DNA of 64,000 nucleotides, from positions 90,512 to 154,511 of the forward strand of contig CALEDJ010000032.1 in NCBI GenBank assembly GCA_937951485.1, written 5' to 3'. The stretch comes from an uncultured bacterium. Its GTDB lineage: Bacteria > Hydrogenedentota > Hydrogenedentia > Hydrogenedentales > CAILVY01. The position numbers and the translations under genes were made by a program. The notes beneath the pieces are model-generated. The model had not been told where the DNA came from. It did not search any database and saw only the letters and a program-made list of their open reading frames with translations. This document shows positions 26,662 through 35,886 of the stretch, piece by piece (positions within the stretch are counted from its first letter, which is position 1; every line of letters starts with the position of its first letter).

Positions 26662-27387
26662 TCATCTTCCCAAGGCCAACCGGTCCGCAAGAAATATCGG
26701 CAATCGCGCCTCGATCACCCTTGCCGCCGCTTTTTCCACGGGATAGCGAACTCTGACCAGTTGGAATAAGTTGCTTTCCGTATCCAGCACGCCAAATGCC
26801 GCATCAGGATTGGTGTCGCGCGGCTGGCCGACCGAACCCGGATTGATGAAAAAGAGTTTCTCATCGCCCAACGGAAAACGTCCCTCGTCATCCGGCGTGT
26901 ACGCGCCATCCACCGAAAATATCCCCGGCGTATGCGTATGCCCGATCATGCAGACCCGGCAATTCTGCTCCTCAAGAAAGTACAGATGCGGCAGAATGTC
27001 TTCCCATGTGAACAGATAGGCATTATGATTCTTGGGCGCGCCATGCACCGCGACAAAATCCCCGAAGTTCAACGCATCCGGAAGCGCCCGCAACCACTCG
27101 ATGTTCTCCGGGGTCAACACCTCGCGCGTCCACATCGCCGCCGAAAGCGCCACAGGATTGAAACCCCAAGGTTCTTCCAGCCCGCAAGCCACCGCGTCAT
27201 GATTGCCCAATATCGTTGGAATGCCGCGATCGCGAAGAAGGTTGGCGCACTCATTCGGCGTTGCGTTGTAGCCCACGACATCGCCCAGACATACTGTCTG
27301 ATCAATCCCCATTTCCTCAATGCGCGCCAACACCGGCTCCAACGCATCTATATTGGCGTGGACATCAGAGATTATCGCGAATTTCAA
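26662..27387 (-). CDS. Calcineurin-like metallophosphoesterase (YfcE/MJ0936-type)
   Basis: The 241-residue product carries the full binuclear metal set: ISDVHANIDAL, CLGDVVGYNATPNEC, LGNHDAVACG, VAVHGAP and MIGHTHTPG. It ends the core with FFINPGSVGQPRD, typical of small phosphodiesterases related to YfcE. The substrate (a cyclic nucleotide, phosphodiester or nucleotide) is unknown. It lies upstream of hisB on the same strand, separated by the hairpin array, so hisB and hisH may be read from its transcript. Confidence 0.9.
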   Translation of the reverse strand: MKFAIISDVHANIDALEPVLARIEEMGIDQTVCLGDVVGYNATPNECANLLRDRGIPTILGNHDAVACGLEEPWGFNPVALSAAMWTREVLTPENIEWLRALPDALNFGDFVAVHGAPKNHNAYLFTWEDILPHLYFLEEQNCRVCMIGHTHTPGIFSVDGAYTPDDEGRFPLGDEKLFFINPGSVGQPRDTNPDAAFGVLDTESNLFQLVRVRYPVEKAAARVIEARLPIFLADRLALGR

Positions 27388-27810
27388 CTGACCGCCTCCG
27401 ACCCCCCAAGGGCATCCTGCGCCTGCCGCGCACCTATCTTTACTTTACTGGTCTGCCGCAATCAATGCCGCACACGCCACAGGGAAAATCATGAATCCTG
27501 AATCCTCGCCAATGGCAACAAAGAGATGCTATTGTGCATCCAAACGCATCTTGGAATCAAAAAAACGACTTGCCCCCCTTTCCCGTTGTGCCAACAGGGG
27601 ATAATACAGCATCTGGTGCTGACTTTGCATGATCTGTTTCCACCAAAAGGGAGGATTCAACGACTGCGGTCCAGTGTCTTGACTCATGCTGTCTGGATTT
27701 TATCTTGGTCACGCCAATCCGGCAACTTGCACAGGGCAGGCAAAACTCACCCCTGCGAGGTGCTACTCAACCCGCAAGATCAATCGTTCCGTCAATCCCG
27801 TGACATTGCA
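27388..27810. other. 423-bp intergenic region without recognised features
   Basis: I see no gene, strong repeat or RNA here. A plus-strand frame starting 27526 continues far into the PHP gene on the other strand and has no family features. The region separates two minus-strand genes, so it should hold the promoter of the phosphoesterase-his group. Confidence 0.5.
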
Positions 27811-29175
27811 CTAGGATGCTTCCACCCCTATCGGGTTGGTATAGACCCACGGCACCCATTCACCCAGGATGTCCAATTCCGCCTCCGCGCGGTAACGGCC
27901 CGGACCGGGCGGGGACCAGATTGTCTCGCGGCCTTCTGCCACGTGCATGACTTTTCCGTCGGAAAGAATGGTGAAACGGCAGGGGATGGGGGAGGCCACG
28001 CGCAAACGCATGCCTTCCGTAAACGTCACTGACTCCCCCATCACCGCCATTTCGTTGCCATGTTCCGCTACAAAGGAGAAGCCTGTGGCGTCGGCGATCA
28101 TATGGAACGCGATGAAGACACGTCCTTCGCGCAGGGCGTCCAGGAGCGCCTCTTCGGTCAATTCCCGCGCCAGCAGATGGGTCTGCACAAAGCGCACGCT
28201 TCGCTCATAGGGATCGAGTTGAAAGGTGAAGAGCCTTTTCCCCGGTTCCAAGGGGCCGAAAAAAGCCCGTAACAAGATTCTGGTGAGAAAGTTGAGGTTG
28301 TATTCGCCGATCTTCTTGGCATTGGCCTCGTGCAAGAGTAATGTGCCCTTGTCGGTATAGTACCCCCGGACTCCGACATTGCGGTGTGCGTCATTGGCGG
28401 CAATACCCACCACTTTCTTGATCTCGTTCAATCGGTCCCATTTGGCAAGCAGTTCCGTCTGCCGGTCGAAGATCAGGCGAATCGTGTGATCCGGATACGC
28501 GCCAAGGCATAACAATATATTGGGGGCGAGTTGTCTCACGTTTTCATCCATGAAATCCGCGTGAATGTTATAAATCTCTATCCCCACCAGTTCCGGCAAT
28601 TCCCAGCGGCGATCCTGTTCGGCATGGGCGAAAAACAACAAACCTCCCAAGGCATCAATCTGCTTCGCCAGCACCTCCGGGTCTTCCCGGCAATCCAGGA
28701 CGGTCTCACTCGGCAATCCGAACGGCATGAATCCTTCCTGCATCTCAAAGCCGGGGGCGAAAAGAATTCCGTCATGGATACCCCGCCATTGGAGGGAATA
28801 ATCCGCTTTGCCGTCTATGCAGTGGTCGGACATGAAAATGAAATCCGATCCGGCGATTTTCAGCGCCTCGAGAATCTCCTCAAACGGCACATCGGAATCA
28901 TGCGATAACTCAGAATGGCTGTGGATTACCCCCCTGTACTCATTCCATCCATGCCGGATGGAAACCGGTTCGATTTGGGCGCGCAATGCTTCCCATGCGC
29001 GCGCTTCACGTGGAAAATAAACAAACCTGTTGTAAAGCGCACTGTGAAAAACCGCCAGAAAAGCAATCAACAACAACAGGATCAGTGCGCCCGTAACGCG
29101 CACCGTCCAGCGCAACAGCAACGACCGGATTGTGCGCGGCTTCTTCTGCGTCGGCGTGTATTGTGTCATCGTCAA
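27811..29175 (-). CDS. Membrane-anchored PHP-domain metal-dependent hydrolase
   Basis: The 454-residue product has one N-terminal membrane segment (about residues 28-48) and then a PHP domain. The domain has YRGVIHSHSELSHDSD (first metal cluster), IAGSDFIFMSDHCID, APGFEMQEG, LLFFAHAEQDR and VGIAANDAHRN (last metal ligands). The C-terminal 130 residues form a separate beta-rich part with FVAEHGNEMAVMGESVTF. PHP domains act as phosphoesterases, but the substrate here is unknown. It is transcribed divergently from the membrane kinase, with 176 bp between. Confidence 0.85.
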   Translation of the reverse strand: MTMTQYTPTQKKPRTIRSLLLRWTVRVTGALILLLLIAFLAVFHSALYNRFVYFPREARAWEALRAQIEPVSIRHGWNEYRGVIHSHSELSHDSDVPFEEILEALKIAGSDFIFMSDHCIDGKADYSLQWRGIHDGILFAPGFEMQEGFMPFGLPSETVLDCREDPEVLAKQIDALGGLLFFAHAEQDRRWELPELVGIEIYNIHADFMDENVRQLAPNILLCLGAYPDHTIRLIFDRQTELLAKWDRLNEIKKVVGIAANDAHRNVGVRGYYTDKGTLLLHEANAKKIGEYNLNFLTRILLRAFFGPLEPGKRLFTFQLDPYERSVRFVQTHLLARELTEEALLDALREGRVFIAFHMIADATGFSFVAEHGNEMAVMGESVTFTEGMRLRVASPIPCRFTILSDGKVMHVAEGRETIWSPPGPGRYRAEAELDILGEWVPWVYTNPIGVEAS

Positions 29176-29351
29176 GGGTACTCCTCGTCATTTCGTGGTC
29201 CAGGCAGCGATGGAACTCTACACGACCAGCATCACTCCGGGCAAACATTCCGAGATGTATTGAGAACCACTTCTGTCGCGAAGCGTGGTAAAATACCCAC
29301 GTTGGAGGCCGGTCAAAGGGCCGGGATCGTCAACTATCGCGGGAGAAAACA

Positions 29352-31664
29352 ATGGAATTCATCAAAGGGTGGCTGGGGTTCTACTGGAGCGGCCTGTTGC
29401 AATGGCCGCTCTCGTGGATAGAACAGGCATTCAACCTGGACCCGCAAACGGGATGGAAATCTGCGGCGTGGAAAGTATTCTTTACTTTTCTCATCCTGTT
29501 GCTGGTTTATGAAGTCTATATCCGGATTCGCCGCGCCGTCCGCAAGCGACGGATGAAGGAGAAGATGCAGGATGTCATCCCCAAAGACGCGGCCTATGTG
29601 AACAAGGATCCTCGATTCACGGAGCAACTGGAGGCGGCGCAAGACCCGCACAGCACCATTCAATCGTTGAAAAAACAAAAGCAATGGGTGCGGCTCGGTG
29701 AAGTCTATGCTGCGTTGAATCGCAACAAAGAAGCAGCATGGGCCTACCGGAAGGCGGGCGACAAGAAGCGCGCGGCGATGGAACTGGCCAAAGCGGGAAA
29801 GACGGTAGCGGCGGCGCGCCTGCTGGAGAAAGCCGGAGACCATGCCACGGCGGCGCGCTTCTATGCCGAGAAAAGGCGATACAAACGCGCGGTGCGGGCC
29901 TTCCAAAATGCAGGGGATATGTCAGGGGCCGGCGCCTGTTATGCCGAGTGGGGAAAGCCCGCCGAAGCGGCCAAGGTTTTCCTTGACTATTTCAAGACAA
30001 CCGCCGATGCCCCGGACAAGCAACTGCTCGCGGCGGAACAATGCTTCCGGGCATTTGAGTCGGAGAAGGCCCGGGCGGCACTGGAACCGGACCAAACCAA
30101 AACCCTTTTCCTGGAAGTGGCCCGCCGCTTTGATGCTGCGCAACGCAATGATTTGGCCCTGCAACTCTATCGTCTGGTGGGCGATCCGGGGCGGGCAGGA
30201 GCGGTGCTGCTGCGCATGGGGCGTCTGGAAGAGGCGGCGCGTTGCATGAAAGAAGCCGGGCGCGCCAAGGAAGCCGCAGAAATCGGGGGCCGCTTCTATG
30301 AATCCAAGGGACTTTGGAAAGAGGCCGGCATGGCCTATGAGGGTGGGGGGGCATTCCGGCGCGCCGGCGATTGCTACTCCAAGGCCAACGAGCCCCTCCG
30401 TGCCGCGCAGTGCTATGAAAAGGCCGGGGAATTCTTCGGCGCGGGCTTTGCCCTGGTGCACGCGCAGCGCTGGGATGCCGCGATTCCGATGCTGCAGCGG
30501 GTGAAAGAAGACCATCCCCGCTATGACGAATCCCGCGCCCTCCTGGGCCGCTCCTTCTACGAGTTGAAAGATTACGCTCATTGCGCCGCCGCCCTGGAGA
30601 ACCATCTGACCGGCGCCCGGGTGAACAAGGCCAACATAGATTATTTCTGGATGCTCGCACTGGCCTACGAACAACTGGGCGAACTGGAAAAATCACGCGC
30701 CGTGCTTCAGAAAATCCGCACCGTGGACATGGGCTACCGCGACGTCACCCAGCGCCTTTCCAGCGTGGAATCGCGCATATCCATGAGGCCTTCCCCGGCC
30801 GGGCAACCGACTTCGGCAGCCCCAGCGGCAAGGGGAGAACAGCCCACCGCCATCGTGCAAATGATCGAAAGTTCTCTCGGACAGCGTTATGTGATCGAAC
30901 GCGAACTCGGACGGGGGGGCATGGGGGTGGTCTATCTGGCCCGCGATACCCAATTGGACCGGCCCGTCGCGCTTAAGTTCCTGGGGAGCATGATGGATGA
31001 CTCCGCGGAACTACGGCAGCGTTTCGTGCGGGAGGCCAAGGCCGCCGCCAAGGTTTCCCATCCCAACATAGTGAGCATCTACGATATCGGCGCCCAGGAA
31101 GGCGGCGCCTACATTGCCATGGAATACGTGGAAGGGATCAATCTGCACCGCTACGTCTTGGAAAAAGGCCGGCTGTCGCCGCGAGAAGCCGTCAACGTGA
31201 TGGTCCAGGCGTGCTCCGCGCTGGAAGCCATCCACCAACAGGGCATCGTCCATCGAGACATCAAACCGGACAACATTCTCATCGCCAAGGGAGGATTGGT
31301 GAAGGTAATGGATTTTGGGCTGGCGAAACTCCAGGGCGCCCGCATTACGGCATCCAACATCGTCATGGGCACGCCCTGCTACATGTCGCCGGAGCAGGTG
31401 CGTGGTCAGGACGCAGACGCCCGCTCTGACATCTATTCCCTGGGATTGGTGCTCTATGAACTGATTACCGGCAGAATGGCCTTTGAAGGCGGCGATGTAC
31501 TGGAAAAACAACTGAACCAGATGCCCCCTGCGCCCCGGTCCCTGGTGCACGACATCCCGGAAGCGCTGGACAGTATCGTGATGAAGTGCATAGCGAAACA
31601 GCCGGAGGAACGCTTTGCCTCGGTAGCGGAATTGGCCGCCGCCCTGCGGCAGGCAACTCGCTGA
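29352..31664 (+). CDS. Membrane TPR-like repeat protein with C-terminal Ser/Thr kinase
   Basis: The 770-residue protein has an N-terminal membrane segment (about 39-57, FFTFLILLLVYEVYI), then about 12 Ala-rich helical hairpins in the style of TPR/SEL repeats (about 95-475; for example AWAYRKAGDKKRAAMELAKAG). A Hanks-type kinase lies at about 511-765. The kinase is complete, with GRGGMGVVYLA, VALKFLG, HRDIKPDN, VMDFGLAK, GTPCYMSPEQV and DIYSLGLVLYEL. The usual order is reversed: in most bacterial Ser/Thr kinases the catalytic domain is N-terminal. Its stop and the convergent tsaE stop share TGATCA with no gap. Confidence 0.93.
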   Translation: MEFIKGWLGFYWSGLLQWPLSWIEQAFNLDPQTGWKSAAWKVFFTFLILLLVYEVYIRIRRAVRKRRMKEKMQDVIPKDAAYVNKDPRFTEQLEAAQDPHSTIQSLKKQKQWVRLGEVYAALNRNKEAAWAYRKAGDKKRAAMELAKAGKTVAAARLLEKAGDHATAARFYAEKRRYKRAVRAFQNAGDMSGAGACYAEWGKPAEAAKVFLDYFKTTADAPDKQLLAAEQCFRAFESEKARAALEPDQTKTLFLEVARRFDAAQRNDLALQLYRLVGDPGRAGAVLLRMGRLEEAARCMKEAGRAKEAAEIGGRFYESKGLWKEAGMAYEGGGAFRRAGDCYSKANEPLRAAQCYEKAGEFFGAGFALVHAQRWDAAIPMLQRVKEDHPRYDESRALLGRSFYELKDYAHCAAALENHLTGARVNKANIDYFWMLALAYEQLGELEKSRAVLQKIRTVDMGYRDVTQRLSSVESRISMRPSPAGQPTSAAPAARGEQPTAIVQMIESSLGQRYVIERELGRGGMGVVYLARDTQLDRPVALKFLGSMMDDSAELRQRFVREAKAAAKVSHPNIVSIYDIGAQEGGAYIAMEYVEGINLHRYVLEKGRLSPREAVNVMVQACSALEAIHQQGIVHRDIKPDNILIAKGGLVKVMDFGLAKLQGARITASNIVMGTPCYMSPEQVRGQDADARSDIYSLGLVLYELITGRMAFEGGDVLEKQLNQMPPAPRSLVHDIPEALDSIVMKCIAKQPEERFASVAELAAALRQATR

Positions 31665-32153
31665 TCATTCCAAAACGGCGACCGCTCTACGCAGCGCTTC
31701 TTCCCAGCCTTCCGGCAGCAACCCCGGATTCACGATGCAAACAGCGCGCCGGTCGTTTCCCGCATGCCGCATGACAATCCTGATGCACCGGTCCGGCAGT
31801 AACCTTTCTGCACGTTCCGCCCATTCCACCGCACACACATTCAGGGAATCAAAAATCTCCTCGCAGCCGAGTTCCACCGCCTCCTCCGGTCCGGCAAGAC
31901 GATACAAATCAATGTGAAACAGCGTCGGATTCCCCCGATATTCGTTGATCAGGGTGAATGTTGGACTATGAACCTCCCGTTTGCCGGTGAAGTGCGCGGC
32001 CATGCCCCGAACCAGACAGGTCTTCCCCGTGGCCAAATCCCCGTAAAGCGCCACGGTGCTTCCCTCGGGCAGCAGACGCGCCAGCGCTTCCCCCAGGCGC
32101 TCTGTTGCGGTGGAGGAGGGACTGATCAATTCCAGCGTCCGCTCAGCATTCAT
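31665..32153 (-). CDS. tsaE: tRNA threonylcarbamoyladenosine biosynthesis ATPase
   Basis: TsaE is the ATPase partner of TsaB/TsaD in making t6A37 on ANN-decoding tRNAs. The 162-residue product has Walker A GDLATGKTCLVRG (usual GDLGAGKT), SPTFTLINEY, HIDLYRL and VEWAERAERLLP, all family markers. Ala-Thr replaces Gly-Ala in the P-loop, a conservative change. It begins with a 4-bp overlap on the glgA stop (ATGA) and is thus coupled to glycogen synthase, an unusual partner. No tsaB or tsaD is in the window. Confidence 0.94.
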   Translation of the reverse strand: MNAERTLELISPSSTATERLGEALARLLPEGSTVALYGDLATGKTCLVRGMAAHFTGKREVHSPTFTLINEYRGNPTLFHIDLYRLAGPEEAVELGCEEIFDSLNVCAVEWAERAERLLPDRCIRIVMRHAGNDRRAVCIVNPGLLPEGWEEALRRAVAVLE

Positions 32154-33616
32154 GCCGCTGCAATGGCCTCTTCATACAGGCGGATGTATTCGCGACACGA
32201 CCGATCCCAGGAAAAATCCTCGCGCATGCACGCCTGGCGCACCTTCGCCAGCCGCTTTTTGTCCGCATACAGTTCCATCGCCTGACCTACCGCCCGGACA
32301 ATCGCCTCGGGAGTCAGCGGCACAAACGTAATCCCTGTCGCATCACCGCGTTTCAAATGGACGGGATTGATGTTTCTGACGGTGTCGGCCAATCCGCCGG
32401 TCCGACGCACCACCGGAACCGTGCCGTAGGCCAGGCTGTAGAGTTGACTCAAGCCGCACGGTTCATAGCGCGAAGGCATGACGAAAAAATCACCTCCGGC
32501 CTGCACTTGATGCGCCAGTGGAACATCAAAGGAGAAGCGGACGGCGACCTTATCCGGATAACGTCGCGCGACGTCGGCCAGACGGCTCTCCAGCGCCGGG
32601 TCTCCCGCACCAAGAATGACAAACTGCAGATTCATCGCCGCCAGCCGGTCCATGGCATCGGCCAGCAGGTCCAGTCCCTTTTGCCAATACAAGCGGCTCA
32701 CCACTCCGAAAACCGGCGCATGGCATTGCGGCAAACCAAAGGCCTTCTGCAGTGCGCGTTTGCAGGCCGCTTTTCCCATGAGGTTGTTCACATCATAATT
32801 TGCGACGATATGCGGGTCGGTCGCAGGATTCCAGTGTTCATAATCCACGCCGTTGAGAATGCCACGCAGGTCCCCGCTGCGCGTTCGGAGCATCCCGTCG
32901 AGTCCCGCCCCGTATTCCAGCGTCTGAATCTCGCGCGCGTAGCGCGGGCTGACCGTGTTAAGTCGGGTGGCGAATGCGATAGCCCCTTTCATCAGGTTCA
33001 TATCGCCTTCATATTCGACGTATTGCGGCGAGAAAAGCCAAGGTTCAAAGCCGGTGCAGGCGAATTTTTCCGCGGCATATCGTCCTTGAAAGGCGATATT
33101 GTGGATGGTGAACAGCGCAGGCACACCGCTCCAAAATGCATCGGCGCGATACCGGGTCCGCATGAATACCGGGATGGGAGCGGTATGCCAGTCATGACAA
33201 TGCACAATATCCGGCTTCCAAGCGCTCTGCGCGATGCCGTGCAACACCCCCTGCGAGAAGAAACAGAAGCGCTCGGCGTTGTCATCATATTCATATGCGC
33301 CCACGCCGTAAGGCCGTTCCCGGCCAAAGTACCCCTCGTGCTCGACGAAATACAGCGGTATCTTCGTCCCGGGAACCACCGTTCTGCGCATGGCCCCGTA
33401 TGCCGTCTTTACGCCCAGATCCGCCACGCACATTGCCACCGGATCGCCGCGATGCTGCGACGCAATGCTCCGGTAATGCGGCATCACCACGCGCACATCA
33501 CAACCCTGATCATGCAACGCGCGCGGCAGCGCCGCCGCCACATCCGCCAGGCCGCCCGTACTCACCAGTGGCGCCAATTCCGACGTGACAAACAGTATCT
33601 TCAGATGTCGTTTCAA
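32150..33616 (-). CDS. glgA: Glycogen synthase (GT5, ADP-glucose type)
   Basis: This enzyme extends alpha-1,4-glucan from ADP-glucose. The 488-residue product has the N-terminal KxGGL equivalent LVSTGGLADVAAALPRAL and HCHDWHTAPIP. It also has ILNGVDYEHWNPATDP, SRLYWQKGLDLLADA, MPSRYEPCGLSQLYSLAYGTVPVVRRTGGLADTV (quoted in pieces) and a helical end. In the first motif STGGL replaces the usual KTGGL lysine. TTG 33616 is chosen because GAGGA lies 9 nt upstream; the longer frame to 33649 has no support. Other glycogen genes are not nearby. Confidence 0.93.
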   Translation of the reverse strand: MKRHLKILFVTSELAPLVSTGGLADVAAALPRALHDQGCDVRVVMPHYRSIASQHRGDPVAMCVADLGVKTAYGAMRRTVVPGTKIPLYFVEHEGYFGRERPYGVGAYEYDDNAERFCFFSQGVLHGIAQSAWKPDIVHCHDWHTAPIPVFMRTRYRADAFWSGVPALFTIHNIAFQGRYAAEKFACTGFEPWLFSPQYVEYEGDMNLMKGAIAFATRLNTVSPRYAREIQTLEYGAGLDGMLRTRSGDLRGILNGVDYEHWNPATDPHIVANYDVNNLMGKAACKRALQKAFGLPQCHAPVFGVVSRLYWQKGLDLLADAMDRLAAMNLQFVILGAGDPALESRLADVARRYPDKVAVRFSFDVPLAHQVQAGGDFFVMPSRYEPCGLSQLYSLAYGTVPVVRRTGGLADTVRNINPVHLKRGDATGITFVPLTPEAIVRAVGQAMELYADKKRLAKVRQACMREDFSWDRSCREYIRLYEEAIAAA

Positions 33617-33762
33617 AATGAATTGTCCTCGGTGACAAACCCGCCCCATGCAGCATATGCGGTCCAGCGCCGCCTTTCAGATTGGGATTATACCCGATGG
33701 CATACATGCTGTGGAAAGGAAAAGAAAATACCGTTCACATACACACCATGCATCACGATCCA

Positions 33763-33859
33763 CATTCCCCATTCCGCAGTTCCCATTCCTCACTCCGCAT
33801 TCCCCATTCCCCATTCCGCATTCCACAGTCCCCAGTCCGCATTTCCCCTCATTTCCCCT
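33763..33859. repeat. Low-complexity ATTCCCC / CATTCCGC direct repeats
   Basis: About a dozen imperfect 7-nt units (ATTCCCC, ATTCCGC, AGTCCCC) run through the gap between glgA and the Nif3-like gene. They end over the last codons of that gene, whose stop is at 33849. Expansion here may have shaped the end of the reading frame. No open frame of interest is present. Confidence 0.75.
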
Positions 33860-34964
33860 TCTCACCAAGCCACCGAAAACAGTCCTTCTCCCCATGGACC
33901 GACACCCGCATCCCGGAAAAACGCCCCGCCAGAAACCGCTTAATCTTTCCAAGAATCGGGCGTTCGCTCCCTGCGTGGCCGGCATCAATCACCGACAGGC
34001 CTCGTTCCCGGGCGGCCAGCGCATCGTGGTATCCCACATCCCCCGTAACCAGCGCATCCACATCATCAGGAATCTCGCTCACCTGGCCGCCGCCCGACCC
34101 GCCAATTGCCGCCACTCGGCGCACCAGCCTTTTTCCTGGTCCCACCACCCGCAAATGTTCCAATTTCAAAGCATTCCTCACGTGTTCCGCGAAGATGTCC
34201 AAAGGCTGCGCCCGCTCCAGCGTTCCCAGAACCCCCAGCCCGACCGATGGATCAGTGTTTTCCAGTGTGACGATGTCATATGCGACTTCCTCGTAGGGAT
34301 GCGCCGCGAAAAGCGCCGCCAGCACGCGCCCCAGCCGGGGCTTTGGGACAAGCGTCTCAAAACGCCGCTCCGCCTCCTCGTTGATCTTCCCCTTCTTGCC
34401 GGAGAAAGGATTTGCGGCGTCGCCCGGAAGAAACGTGCCAACTCCTTCTGTGCTGAATGAGCAATGCGTGTAGTTGCCGATAACACCCGCCCCCGCGGCG
34501 GATACGGCGTCGCGCACCGCCGCCAGATGCGATTCGGGCACAAAGGTCACCAGTTTTACCATGGCCGCGTGCGCCACTGGCATGAGGGGGCGCATGTCGT
34601 GCAGTCCGATGGCTTCTCCCAACGCGCGGCTCACCCCGTCGGCGACCACATCGAGATTGGTGTGCATGGCGAAGCATGCGATCCCCGCCCGCGCGATGTC
34701 CAGACACAGCCGCGCATGCGGCTCATCCGCGCGCAATGTTTTCAAGGGTTCCCAGATCAGAGGATGGTGCGACACAATCATCTGCGCCCTGGCTTTCCTG
34801 GCCGCCGCGAACGCCGCCGGCATAACACTGAGGCAGACCAGGACCCGATCCACACGCGCCTCCGGGTCGCCCACACTCAATCCTATACGGTCCCAGGAAT
34901 AGGCCAGCCCCTGCGGCGCCCATGTTTCCAGCGCATCACAAATATCCCTGACCGTCGTTTTCAT
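33849..34964 (-). CDS. Nif3-like dinuclear metal-centre protein (YqfO/YbgI family)
   Basis: The 371-residue product is of the long form in which a PII-like domain (about 130-235) is inserted in the Nif3 fold. Metal-site motifs are VSHHPLIWEPLKTL and MHTNLDVVADGVS near the start, then GDVGYHDALAARERGLSVIDAGHAGSE late (quoted in part). The insert carries AAHPYEEVAYDI, which is typical. Related proteins have been linked to GTP cyclohydrolase-like or metal-insertase roles, but the function is unsettled. It overlaps the MEMO-like gene by 4 bp (ATGA). Confidence 0.92.
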   Translation of the reverse strand: MKTTVRDICDALETWAPQGLAYSWDRIGLSVGDPEARVDRVLVCLSVMPAAFAAARKARAQMIVSHHPLIWEPLKTLRADEPHARLCLDIARAGIACFAMHTNLDVVADGVSRALGEAIGLHDMRPLMPVAHAAMVKLVTFVPESHLAAVRDAVSAAGAGVIGNYTHCSFSTEGVGTFLPGDAANPFSGKKGKINEEAERRFETLVPKPRLGRVLAALFAAHPYEEVAYDIVTLENTDPSVGLGVLGTLERAQPLDIFAEHVRNALKLEHLRVVGPGKRLVRRVAAIGGSGGGQVSEIPDDVDALVTGDVGYHDALAARERGLSVIDAGHAGSERPILGKIKRFLAGRFSGMRVSVHGEKDCFRWLGEKGK

Positions 34965-35776
34965 GCAACACGCTCCATGGAAATCGCGGCATAGCCGACC
35001 ACCCGGTGATAGTCTCCGGACGCCGCGCCGCTGGTGCGATAGTCCAGCAGACGCCAGTCATTCGCCCCCATTGCCAGCGCACAGGCCATCGCCGTCACCA
35101 CCGCCGTGCCGCCACACATCGAGCACGTGTCATCCGCCACGCCTGCGCACGCCGCCCGGCAGTCCTGTCCCAAGATCACGTCAATCGTATGCCGGTCTAT
35201 CGCGTTCGCCCTGGCTTCGGACAGAAAATGAGACAGATCGGTTGAGGCAACAACCAGGTCTGACGGGTCCAGCATCGCCGCAAGCCTCTCTCCCAACCGG
35301 ATATGCCATTCATCCGGGTCGGAACCAAAAAGCACCGGGACAATCGGCGTGTCCGGCATCGCCACCTGAAGAAAAGGAACCTGTACCTCCAATGCATGCT
35401 CGGCGTGATGCGGCGTATCCGGCATCCCGCCGCATTCTTCCGCCAACGTCCGCGCAAAGTCCACATCCACCTTTGCCAATCCCAATGGCGTTTCAAACGC
35501 ATCGCCTGCGTAAACCGATGCGCCCTCGAAAGGATAGCGGTGCGATCTGCCCAATATCACCGCCCGTGTGCTTTGTTTCCCCTGAATCCGCGCAAACACA
35601 AAACCTGCCGTCGGTCCCGAATACATATACCCCGCATGCGGCGCGATGATCCCCGCCGTGCGATCCGGCGCCGGTTCCACCCCCGACTCCCGGATATACC
35701 GCGTGACATCCGCCCGCAAGGTCGCCGCATGTCCCGGGTAAAACTGTCCCGCAACCGCCGCGTGCCGAATACTCAT
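34961..35776 (-). CDS. MEMO1 family protein (AmmeMemoRadiSam system protein B type)
   Basis: The 271-residue product has RHAAVAGQFYPG at its start, IIAPHAGYMYSGPTAGFVFA, VILGRSHRYPFEGASVY, HAEHALEVQVPFLQ, VVASTDLSHF and SMCGGTAVVTAMACA. These are the family positions that build a dioxygenase-like metal pocket (H in APHAGY, H in EHALEVQ, and the SDLSH region). Partner genes of the AmmeMemoRadiSam system (AMMECR1-type and radical SAM) are not adjacent. A strong promoter lies just upstream at 35815-35843. Its biochemical role is not established. Confidence 0.92.
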   Translation of the reverse strand: MSIRHAAVAGQFYPGHAATLRADVTRYIRESGVEPAPDRTAGIIAPHAGYMYSGPTAGFVFARIQGKQSTRAVILGRSHRYPFEGASVYAGDAFETPLGLAKVDVDFARTLAEECGGMPDTPHHAEHALEVQVPFLQVAMPDTPIVPVLFGSDPDEWHIRLGERLAAMLDPSDLVVASTDLSHFLSEARANAIDRHTIDVILGQDCRAACAGVADDTCSMCGGTAVVTAMACALAMGANDWRLLDYRTSGAASGDYHRVVGYAAISMERVA

Positions 35777-35814
35777 GACAGCACCTCCCCGGTTTCTGTA
35801 ATTGCCGTGAATTC

Positions 35815-35843
35815 AATCTAGCAAGGGCATGCGATGGCGTCAA
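35815..35843 (-). promoter_or_regulatory. Sigma-70-type promoter for the MEMO-like/Nif3-like pair
   Basis: On the minus strand TTGACG (35838-35843) is followed after 17 bases by TAGATT (35815-35820). This puts the start near 35808 and gives a leader of about 30 nt that includes GGGGAGG before ATG 35776. Confidence 0.65.
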
Positions 35844-35886
35844 TATGGAATGAATACAACACAACGCCGTGCGCATGTATGCTCCC

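Noticed and set aside
26504..26690. Five NFGKRNSDT repeats as an N-terminal domain of HisB
   Set aside because: A GTG with GGAG at 8 nt lies after the array and gives the normal 196-residue HisB. The frame is open only because the unit length is a multiple of three.
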